From Oceanospirillaceae bacterium (lineage in GTDB: Bacteria; Pseudomonadota; Gammaproteobacteria; Pseudomonadales; Balneatricaceae): 25,850 nucleotides of DNA. The position numbers were made by a program, and so were the translations under genes. The stretch spans positions 1 through 25,850 of the forward strand of contig DPHD01000021.1 in assembly GCA_003523085.1 (NCBI GenBank), in the 5' to 3' direction. This document shows positions 1-6,828 of the stretch, in pieces. The notes under the pieces were generated by a model. It made no database searches and was not told the origin of the DNA. It worked only from the letters and a program-made list of their open reading frames with translations. Position 1 is the stretch's first letter, and every line of letters begins with the position of its first letter.

Positions 1-143
1 CACCCTAGATGGAGCAGACTTATGAACTCCGCTGCTTAAATATTGATCCATCACCGCCACCGATTTCATCACCTACAAATTCAACGCCAGGCAGTTGAAG
101 TCTCTACATTTCAAATGATCACATTCAGATAAGGTATCTAGAT

Positions 144-368
144 GTGCTCAGCGGTAGCTACAGGAGCCTATTTAGCCATCCATTACGCCACAAAGTATTG
201 AGTGTGACCACCAACACGGGGTTAGTATTTCGATCCAAAGGCGCTATGAGTATCTTAAACAATCTATTAATCGAGGATGTCATCAATAAACTCGGAGCTG
301 AGGCTAAAGCACACATACAAAAGGTGACTGAGCTGTCGTCTCAATTTGCTGGTTACGAAAGCCAATAA
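144..368 (+). CDS. doubtful small hypothetical protein
   Basis: An open frame of 74 codons that I do not recognise. It would begin with GTG at 144; a better-placed start is the ATG at 246, which has AAAGG four bases upstream and gives a 40-residue, partly amphipathic product (it contains EDVINKLGAEAKAHI). It ends nine bases before the stop codon of the convergent LysR gene. There is no signal peptide or membrane segment. The DNA upstream (1-143) contains stops in this frame and shows nothing else I can identify, so this may be the tail of a decayed gene rather than a working one. Confidence 0.25.
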   Translation: MLSGSYRSLFSHPLRHKVLSVTTNTGLVFRSKGAMSILNNLLIEDVINKLGAEAKAHIQKVTELSSQFAGYESQ

Positions 369-377
369 CTAAGTCTG

Positions 378-1277
378 TTATTTTTGGCCTGCTAACCAAT
401 CGATAAAGGCCATCGCACTTTGGTGTTTTAAGGTGGCTTGTGGGTATACCAAATAATAAGATTTTTTTAACGCTAAACTCATATCAAATGGCGCTATGAG
501 ACTGCCTGCATCCAGCTCAGCTTGAATTAATGATCGCTGGCCTAACAAAATCCCTTTGCCGGACACGGCCGCATCAATGGCCATGCTCGAAAGATTAAAT
601 TTTGGCCCATGGGTCAGCGCGCAAGGCACCCACCCCGCTGCGGCTAACCATTCAGCCCACGAAGGTAAAAAGGCACCTGCTTGGCCCCAATCAACATCGA
701 TCATCGGCAGCGTTGCCAGCTGATTCAAATGGGTCGGATCCGGCAGGCTTGCTAACAAATGGGGGTTTAATACTAATGTTACTTGATCGGTAAATAACTC
801 GATGGCATTGTCTGAGGTGTAGTGATCGATACCAAAACTAATACACATATGCGCTGAGCTCTGGCTAAAGTGCTCCGGTTCATGTTGTGCCTGTACCGCA
901 ATTTGCATTTGTGGATGCCGATCCATCCACGCCAGTACCTTAGGCATCAGCCACTTAGACGCAAAGGACGGTAGCGCCGTGACGATGACCTGACGTTCGT
1001 TTTCAATCGCTGGGTTAATCTGCTGGGCACTTCTGAGTGTAGCTAAGGCACTATTGACATAGTCGTTAAATTGCCTGCCCAATACCGTTATTTGCACACC
1101 AGACTTAGAGCGTTGAAATAACTCAAAACCAATGTGTTGTTCTAAACGGCGTACCTGTTGGCTTACCGCTGCAGGCGTGACGTGAAGATCCGCCGCTGCC
1201 AAAGTGAGATTGCCACGTTTGACCGCGGCCTCAAAAGCTAACAAGCTTTTCATTGGTGGCAAGGAAATATTTTGCAT
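378..1277 (-). CDS. LysR-family transcriptional regulator, GcvA-like
   Basis: A 299-residue LysR-type regulator. The winged helix-turn-helix lies at about residues 7-65, with the typical LTLAAADLHVTPAAVSQQVR helix pair and the RRLEQHIGFELFQR wing; the rest is the periplasmic-binding-like effector domain. The start has GAGG six bases upstream. The PPMKSLLAFEAAVKRGNLT opening is typical of the GcvA subgroup, which often controls an adjacent divergent gene in response to a small metabolite. It is divergent from the 2-oxoglutarate oxygenase at 1400, and the 122-bp gap carries a 25-bp inverted repeat fitting a LysR site. I infer it regulates that oxygenase and itself; the effector is unknown. Confidence 0.9.
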   Translation of the reverse strand: MQNISLPPMKSLLAFEAAVKRGNLTLAAADLHVTPAAVSQQVRRLEQHIGFELFQRSKSGVQITVLGRQFNDYVNSALATLRSAQQINPAIENERQVIVTALPSFASKWLMPKVLAWMDRHPQMQIAVQAQHEPEHFSQSSAHMCISFGIDHYTSDNAIELFTDQVTLVLNPHLLASLPDPTHLNQLATLPMIDVDWGQAGAFLPSWAEWLAAAGWVPCALTHGPKFNLSSMAIDAAVSGKGILLGQRSLIQAELDAGSLIAPFDMSLALKKSYYLVYPQATLKHQSAMAFIDWLAGQK

Positions 1278-1305
1278 TGACGCCTCTTATCCATTAGATT
1301 TATTT

Positions 1306-1330
1306 AACGATAACTTAGTTAAATATCGTT
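1306..1330. promoter_or_regulatory. LysR-type operator candidate between divergent genes
   Basis: Perfect 7-bp arms AACGATA (1306-1312) and TATCGTT (1324-1330) are separated by 11 bp. The spacing fits the T-N11-A architecture of LysR-family sites, and the repeat lies between the divergent LysR and oxygenase genes. A second, overlapping pair TTTAAC/GTTAAA is nested in it (1303-1323). Binding is inferred, not shown. Confidence 0.6.
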
Positions 1331-1399
1331 GTTCAAGTGATTTGTGTTGCGTTAGGCTAAACGCTTAATCGTGAGCTAGATCAAATCTGGAGTTATTAC

Positions 1400-2179
1400 A
1401 TGCACCTCAATCAAGTCGTCAATACCGACTCGCACCCCCTAACCAGTGACGCCTATCGACAACAGTGTCTACAACAGCTCAAGTCTACCGGTGTGTTAGT
1501 GATGCAAGATTTCTTGATGCCAGCAGCGCTGGATAAGGTGATTGCTGAAGGCAAGGCTAAACAACACCTGGCTTTTTATACCAACTCTGGCCACAACGTC
1601 TATCTAACCCAAAAAAATTCGGCCTTTGCAGATGATCACACTCACAATCAATGGGTGCAATCTTCTAAAGGCTGTATCACCGACGATCAAATTGGTACCG
1701 ATTCTGCCCTACGCACTCTCTACGATGACGCACAACTCAAGTCGTTTTTGGCCTTTGTTTTAGGCGAACATACACTGCATCCTTATGCCGATCCGTTATC
1801 CTCCATTAACTTACATTACGCCAGCCAAGGCCAAGAGTTAGGCTGGCATTTTGACAATTCATCATTTGCCATTACCCTGCTCATTCAGAGCCCCACAGCA
1901 GGTGGTCAATTTGAGTACGTGAGTAAACTTCGAGACTCAAGTCAGGGTGACATGAACTACGCGGGCGTGCAGCAGGTACTCAATGGCGATGTCAAAGGTC
2001 AAACCCTTGCTGTTAATGCCGGAGATTTAGTACTATTTAGAGGTAGAGATGCCCTGCACCGCGTCACCCCAACCGAGGGCGATACCACCCGCATGTTGGT
2101 AGTATTGGCCTATAATTCGGAACCCAATGTAGAGCTTTCCGAGTCGGCGCGTATGACTTTCTATGGCCGTCTGCAATAA
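1400..2179 (+). CDS. 2-oxoglutarate/Fe(II)-dependent oxygenase, BesD/HalD-like family
   Basis: A 259-residue non-haem iron oxygenase. The facial triad is readable: His150 and Asp152 in GWHFDNSSFAITL, and His220 in GRDALHRVTP; Arg231 in TRMLVV, eleven residues on, fits the 2-oxoglutarate carboxylate ligand. The overall pattern (HFDNSSFA, GGQFEYV, AGDLVLFRGRDALHRV) resembles small cytosolic enzymes annotated as the HalD/BesD family, which act on free amino acids. True halogenases of that family have Gly in place of the triad Asp so that chloride can bind iron; Asp152 here argues for a hydroxylase. The start has GGAG seven bases upstream. It is divergent from a LysR regulator and 83 bp before a caiD-like gene. 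The substrate is unknown. Confidence 0.75.
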   Translation: MHLNQVVNTDSHPLTSDAYRQQCLQQLKSTGVLVMQDFLMPAALDKVIAEGKAKQHLAFYTNSGHNVYLTQKNSAFADDHTHNQWVQSSKGCITDDQIGTDSALRTLYDDAQLKSFLAFVLGEHTLHPYADPLSSINLHYASQGQELGWHFDNSSFAITLLIQSPTAGGQFEYVSKLRDSSQGDMNYAGVQQVLNGDVKGQTLAVNAGDLVLFRGRDALHRVTPTEGDTTRMLVVLAYNSEPNVELSESARMTFYGRLQ

Positions 2180-2216
2180 ATCAAAATAAAACATCGTATA
2201 AAGTCAATCAGCTGCT

Positions 2217-2246
2217 GTGACAACCGATATACTGGCCGTTAATTAT
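2217..2246 (+). promoter_or_regulatory. possible sigma70 promoter of the caiD-like gene
   Basis: GTGACA (2217-2222, five of six to TTGACA) is followed after 18 bp by AATTAT (2241-2246, four of six to TATAAT), 16 bases before the ATG at 2263. The match is moderate; the gene could also be read through from the oxygenase, since no terminator is visible between them. Confidence 0.3.
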
Positions 2247-2262
2247 CTCAAGGATTTTAGTT

Positions 2263-3048
2263 ATGACCGACTCTGTTGTTAACATCACCCGCAATGGCGC
2301 CATTTTCGAAGTAGAACTGAACCGCCCTAAAGCTAATGCCATCGACTTAGTCACCAGTCGTCTATTGGGCGAAGCCTTTAAAGAATTTCGTGATGACCCC
2401 AACATGCGCGTGGCCATTATAAAAACTGCGGGTGATCGTTTCTTTTGTGCCGGCTGGGATTTAAAGGCGGCCGCCGGTGGCGACGACGTAGACGGTGATT
2501 ACGGCGTGGGTGGCTTTGGCGGCATCCAAGAATTACGTGATTTAAACAAACCGGTCATCGCCCAAGTCAGTGGCATGGCTTGTGGGGGTGGTTTTGAGTT
2601 GGCCCTGTCTGCAGACCTTATTTACTGCACCGATTCATCTTCCTTTGCCTTGCCAGAAATTAACTCAGGCACCGTAGCCGATGCCGCCAGCATCAAATTG
2701 CCTAAACGCATTCCCCATCATGTGGCCATGGAAATGTTATTTACCGGCCGTTGGATCGATGCTGAAGAAGCCCACCGTTGGGGGTTGGTTAACGAAGTAT
2801 TACCGCAAGATCAGCTGGAAGCCCGTGTACAAGAAGTGGCTCAAAAATTAGCCGGTGGCCCACCGCTGGTTTATGCCGCTATCAAAGAGGTTATACGCGA
2901 AGCCGAATCTATGAAGTTTCAGGACGCCATGAACTGGATCACCAAACGTCAATTTGCCACTGTAGATAAGCTCTACGATAGCGAAGACAATATGGAAGGC
3001 GCCCGTGCCTTTACCGAAAAGCGCGATCCCGTGTGGCAGGGCCGATAA
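2263..3048 (+). CDS. caiD: crotonobetainyl-CoA hydratase (carnitinyl-CoA dehydratase), CaiD type
   Basis: A 261-residue crotonase-fold protein, the same length as E. coli CaiD and alignable to it nearly end to end: RPKANAID, RVAIIKTAGDRFFCAGWDLKAAA, GGGFELALSAD, EAHRWGLVN and the C-terminal EKRDPVW-GR are all kept. Glu112 (in GGGFELA) and Glu132 (in ALPEINSG) match the two acidic residues used for CoA-thioester hydration. The reaction in this family is reversible hydration of crotonobetainyl-CoA to L-carnitinyl-CoA. AAGGA lies eight bases before the ATG. No caiA, caiB, caiC or caiT lies in the window, so the in vivo substrate could be carnitine-derived or another branched or charged enoyl-CoA. 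A terminator follows. Confidence 0.8.
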   Translation: MTDSVVNITRNGAIFEVELNRPKANAIDLVTSRLLGEAFKEFRDDPNMRVAIIKTAGDRFFCAGWDLKAAAGGDDVDGDYGVGGFGGIQELRDLNKPVIAQVSGMACGGGFELALSADLIYCTDSSSFALPEINSGTVADAASIKLPKRIPHHVAMEMLFTGRWIDAEEAHRWGLVNEVLPQDQLEARVQEVAQKLAGGPPLVYAAIKEVIREAESMKFQDAMNWITKRQFATVDKLYDSEDNMEGARAFTEKRDPVWQGR

Positions 3049-3086
3049 AGCCCCATCGACGCAGCTACAAACGTATAAACAAAAAA

Positions 3087-3109
3087 GGTGCCATCTAGGC
3101 ACCCTTTTT
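3087..3109. terminator. rho-independent terminator, likely bidirectional
   Basis: GGTGCC (3087-3092) pairs with GGCACC (3098-3103) around a 5-base loop, with six A before (3081-3086) and five T after (3105-3109). It lies between convergent coding regions, so it can end caiD on the plus strand and block transcription coming from the minus strand. Confidence 0.8.
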
Positions 3110-3133
3110 AGTTTTAGTTAATACAACTGAAAA

Positions 3134-4081
3134 TTAAGCAAACCACCAGCGTTCTGCCGCTTTACCACCATCTAGCTCCCAGTTAGCAGCCACTTCTCCA
3201 TGGGAGAGTTTCTTGCTCAAGGCATGGACGTTATTGGCAAACATAGGGATCAAGGCACCACCATCATCGTTGATTAAGGCTTGGCACTCGTAGTAAATTT
3301 CGCGACGTTTGGTTAAATTCACTTCCGCACGGCCCATCATGACGAGCTTATTGAAGCGATCTACCGCAGCGCCAGTGCGCCATGCGGTATCGTTCCACTT
3401 ACCGTCGGCCATATAGGCTGCAGTGAACATCCAATCTTCCGTAGGACGACCGCCCCAGTAACAGGCAGACCAAGGCTTCTTGTTCCAAACGTTAGACCAG
3501 TAACCGTCTTTAGGCTCACGGACTACTTCGATGTTAAGGCCACCCTTAGCGGCAGACTCTTTAATCAACAAGGCCGCATCCACGGCACCCGCAAAGGCAG
3601 CATCAGAGGCAGACAGCTGAACTTTAGAGCCATCATAGCCAGCTTTCTTAAGGTGATAAGCCGCTTTATCTGGGTCATAGGCGCGCTGTGCTAACTCGCT
3701 ATTGTGGTAGGGGTTAGCGGTGGAGATTGGATGGTCGTTGCCGATGGCACCATGGCCAGAAAGGATTTTCTGTACCAGCTCTTCACGGTCAACGGAAAGC
3801 TTACAAGCCATACGGAAGTCGTAATTATCAAATGGTGCCGCATCTACCCGCATAGGGAAAGTGTAGTGCAAGGTGCCTGTGGTTTCCAAAATATCCAAGT
3901 TAGGATTACGCGCCAACAAGTGCACGGTTTTTGGATCTACGCGGCCAATGGCATCCACATCACCATTCATAATGGCATTTTGGCGGGCTACCGTGTCGAG
4001 CAATACTAAAAGCTCTACTTCATCGAAATGCGCGGCATCCTGCTTCCAGTAATTGGGGTTGCGGTAAAACTTAGCGCGCAC
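3134..4081 (-). pseudogene. 5'-truncated ABC transporter substrate-binding protein (family 5, DppA/OppA-like)
   Basis: The 315 codons encode only the C-terminal part of an extracytoplasmic solute-binding protein of the peptide/nickel family. The frame opens at FYRNPNYWKQDAAHFDEVEL, the conserved segment that normally lies about 200 or more residues into such proteins (about 530 residues), and continues through SVDREELVQKILSGHG and the normal C-terminus. The signal peptide and first lobe are missing. A stop (complement of 4091-4093) lies just upstream of the nominal GTG start, and only 168 bp separate this frame from the next gene, too little for the missing part. That space is filled with repeats. 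Such a product could not be exported, so I call it a decayed gene. No permease or ATPase genes are nearby. Confidence 0.8.
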
Positions 4082-4115
4082 GCAACAAGGTTAATGCCTG
4101 TTATGTCGAGCGTAG

Positions 4116-4214
4116 CCTCCCTGTCATTCCGACACCCTCCTTGTCATTACGACACCCTCCCTGTCATTCCGGCGTAGGCCGGAATCCAGAGATCCTGACC
4201 TTCGTCAGGATGAC
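4116..4214. repeat. tandem 20-bp units plus paired-palindrome intergenic repeat
   Basis: Three tandem copies of a 20-bp unit (consensus CCTCCCTGTCATTCCGACAC) begin at 4116, 4136 and 4156, the third merging into a structured repeat. That repeat has two consecutive hairpins: ATTCCGGC (4166-4173)/GCCGGAAT (4178-4185) and ATCCTGAC (4192-4199)/GTCAGGAT (4204-4211), bounded by GTCAT at 4163 and ATGAC at 4214. It resembles the GTCATTCCGG-type dispersed intergenic repeats known from many proteobacteria. It lies exactly where the solute-binding-protein gene lost its 5' end. Confidence 0.8.
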
Positions 4215-4249
4215 CTATGGCAAGGACCAGGGTGATCCAAGCCCGCAGT

Positions 4250-5887
4250 CTATGGCCTGTGAGCCTGTTGTTCTGCCAAAATCATATGGGCCGCTTTCTC
4301 GGCCACCATAATGGTAGCGGCGTTGATATTGCCACATAATACATTTGGAAAGATGGAGGCATCCACTACCCTCAAGCCCTTTATACCATGGACTTTAAGG
4401 GCACTATCCACCACATTGTTTTGTGGGTCCGGACCCATACGACAGGTTCCGCAAGGATGAAACACTGTATCTGCATTATCACGGATGTCCTGTATTAATT
4501 GCTCGTCGGTTTTGCAATCCATGCCGGGACGCATTTCGTCCAAGGTAATCGCTTGTAGGTGGGAGGTTTGCGCCAACTTGCGGATCAGCTTTACACCCTC
4601 CAACAAGTCTTGTACTTCGTCATCATGGGCAAGGTAATTGGGTTCAATTTTGGGTGCATCACTGGGGTCATTTGAGATGATATTAATCTGCCCCTCAGAC
4701 TTAACACGGCAGTTTGACACGCCTAACAAATAGGCGGGGAACGGGTCTGGATTCATCATCGGTCGCTCGCCTAACGGCGCTTTGGTGTAACTCACGGGAG
4801 AAAAGTACAGTTGAATATTGGGCCGATCCAAACCGTCACGGGTACGTACAAAACCACCTGCCTGATTCACACTTAGACTTAAGGGGCCACTTCTAGTCAA
4901 CACATAACGCATGCCCTGTAAGAGCTTGCCCCACCAAGGACGTAGCTGTTGGTTTAATGTGGGCTGATTAGCCCGATAAAAGTAGCTATGGCCTAAATGA
5001 TCTTGTAAATGCTGACCCACGGCGGGGCTTTGGAGGACTTGTTGCACACCTGCATCGCTTAATACTTGGCTTGGACCGACACCCGACAACTGCAACAACT
5101 GAGGTGAATTAACTGCGCCCGCACTCACGATCACTTCTTTGAGGGCCTTAACTCCATAGTGGTTGTTTTTATGCCGGTACTCCACTGCTACAGCACGCTT
5201 GTTAGTGAATACAATGCGCTGCACTAAGGCATTACAAACCACAGTTAGATTAGGTCGGTTTAACACAGAGGTGAGATAAGCACGTGCAGAGGACATCCGC
5301 CGACCTTGGTGGGTGGTGAGTTGGTAATGAGCGACTCCGTCCTGCACCGCGCCGTTATAATCTGCATTATAATCAATACCACAGGCCTGCGCGGCGGCCA
5401 CAAACGGCTTACACAGAGGATGCAATTTACTGGCCACGTCAGCCACCTTGAGCGGGCCATCGCCGCCCCTGTAGTTATCGGCGCCATGCTGCCAAGATTC
5501 CATCCGCTTAAAGTAAGGCAACAGGTCTTGGTAGCCCCAGCCTTCGTTACCTGCATCGCGCCAATCATCAAAGTCCGCGGCATTACCACGCACAAAAACC
5601 ATGGCGTTAATAGAACTAGATCCGCCTAGGGTTTTACCCCTGGGCCAATAACTAGCACGGCCGTTAAGCCCTGCACTAGCTTCACTTTGGTACATCCAGT
5701 TAACTTTTGGCTGATAAAAGGTTTTGCCATAGCCAATAGGCATTTGAATATAAAAACGCTGGTCGCTTGGGCCAGCTTCTAACAACAACACCTTGTGCTT
5801 AGGGTTAGCACTGAGCCGGTTGGCTAACACGCAGCCAGCCGACCCCGCACCTATAATAATATAGTCGTAGCTTGCTTGCTGCTTCAC
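4250..5887 (-). CDS. GMC-family FAD-dependent alcohol dehydrogenase (choline dehydrogenase-like)
   Basis: A 545-residue glucose-methanol-choline oxidoreductase. The FAD-binding GAGSAG lies at 13-18 with Glu37 as the likely ribose ligand; GMC signature 1 is at 82-101 (PRGKTLGGSSSIN); signature 2 is at 257-271 (GAVNSPQLLQLSGVG). The C-terminal block has the expected His477 (FHPCGTCRMG) and Asn520 (GNINAATIM). The family oxidises alcohols to aldehydes at a flavin. There is no signal peptide. The start is a GTG overlapping the stop of the upstream esterase gene by four bases (GTGA, 5884-5887), so translation is probably coupled. BetA and AlkJ are relatives, but no betaine genes accompany it; the substrate may be an alcohol released by the two hydrolases of the same operon. 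Confidence 0.9.
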   Translation of the reverse strand: MKQQASYDYIIIGAGSAGCVLANRLSANPKHKVLLLEAGPSDQRFYIQMPIGYGKTFYQPKVNWMYQSEASAGLNGRASYWPRGKTLGGSSSINAMVFVRGNAADFDDWRDAGNEGWGYQDLLPYFKRMESWQHGADNYRGGDGPLKVADVASKLHPLCKPFVAAAQACGIDYNADYNGAVQDGVAHYQLTTHQGRRMSSARAYLTSVLNRPNLTVVCNALVQRIVFTNKRAVAVEYRHKNNHYGVKALKEVIVSAGAVNSPQLLQLSGVGPSQVLSDAGVQQVLQSPAVGQHLQDHLGHSYFYRANQPTLNQQLRPWWGKLLQGMRYVLTRSGPLSLSVNQAGGFVRTRDGLDRPNIQLYFSPVSYTKAPLGERPMMNPDPFPAYLLGVSNCRVKSEGQINIISNDPSDAPKIEPNYLAHDDEVQDLLEGVKLIRKLAQTSHLQAITLDEMRPGMDCKTDEQLIQDIRDNADTVFHPCGTCRMGPDPQNNVVDSALKVHGIKGLRVVDASIFPNVLCGNINAATIMVAEKAAHMILAEQQAHRP

Positions 5888-6828
5888 GCCGCCAACTCTG
5901 TCACAGCCGCACAGATTGCGGCAAAGCTAGCGGCCGCACGATCACTCATATGGCGTGCCCGTAAATGGCCATGCACTAAGCCTTGACCCACGTCCACATG
6001 GTTGGTGACGGCAACATTAGCGCTCCGTAACGCCTGAGCATAGAGTTCACAATCATCTCGCAGGGGGTCTATTCCAGCGGGAAACAAATGGGTTGGCGGC
6101 AGGCCTTTAAAGTCAGATGTATGCATAGGGATATACTGCTCGTCTTGGCATGGGACTTGGCTTACATCACCCCCCACACGAATGGGCAAATAGTAGTCCA
6201 TATCCGCTTTGGTGAGTAACGGTGCATGTGCATGCTCGGTCATGGAGGGTGTGTCGATGCCATTACTTAACGCTGGGTAGATCAACACTTGGCCTAACAA
6301 TCCAGTACCCACATGCGATTTGCGAGCATTCGCCACACAGGCACCTAACGTACCCCCCGCACTGTCGCCCACCAATATCACCTTGTTACCCGCTTGTAAG
6401 GCTTGGTCTACCACCGTGAGGCAATCGTTAATGTCAGCCGGGTATTGGTGCTCTGGTGCCAACCGATAATCTACTGACACCACCTCTAAACCGGTCTCAT
6501 GAGCCAACTCACCACAAATGTCGTGATGGCTGTCTAACCCACCTACAACAAAACCTCCACCATGCATAAATACAATCAGAATGCCGTCGTCACTGCCAGT
6601 GTCTTGAGCTTGATGCAAGTAACGTCTAACAGGAACCCTGTAACCATCCTTAGCAACGACTAAGTCATCTTTTGCCGCTATGCCTGGCGCTAATGGCGTG
6701 GCAAAACCTTTGCACAAGGCGTTGTACCAATAGCGTTGCTGATCAAGGCTCGAATCGGTGGCATCAGCAGGGTAATAATTTAAACTCTGGTCCACAAAGG
6801 CCTGCACCTGTCTATCTAATAGACTCAT
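5884..6828 (-). CDS. alpha/beta hydrolase of the hormone-sensitive lipase family (esterase)
   Basis: 314 residues from the ATG at 6828. I chose this start over an upstream in-frame one at 6858 because AAGGAGG (6834-6840) lies five bases before it and it overlaps the upstream gene's stop as ATGA. HSL-family marks are clear: oxyanion-hole HGGGF at 89-93, nucleophile elbow GDSAGG with Ser156, Asp254 in AGIDPLRDD, and His286 near GLVHGH. The family hydrolyses short-chain carboxylic esters in the cytosol. It is the middle gene of a three-gene overlapping operon with a CocE-like hydrolase and a GMC dehydrogenase. Confidence 0.88.
   Translation of the reverse strand: MSLLDRQVQAFVDQSLNYYPADATDSSLDQQRYWYNALCKGFATPLAPGIAAKDDLVVAKDGYRVPVRRYLHQAQDTGSDDGILIVFMHGGGFVVGGLDSHHDICGELAHETGLEVVSVDYRLAPEHQYPADINDCLTVVDQALQAGNKVILVGDSAGGTLGACVANARKSHVGTGLLGQVLIYPALSNGIDTPSMTEHAHAPLLTKADMDYYLPIRVGGDVSQVPCQDEQYIPMHTSDFKGLPPTHLFPAGIDPLRDDCELYAQALRSANVAVTNHVDVGQGLVHGHLRARHMSDRAAASFAAICAAVTELAA

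Noticed and set aside
4116..4170. CRISPR-like array
   Set aside because: The three 20-bp units are directly adjacent with no spacers and no cas genes are present.
5260..5629. Long ORFs of about 110 codons on both strands inside the GMC gene
   Set aside because: They are out-of-frame shadows of a well-conserved GMC dehydrogenase and show no family features.
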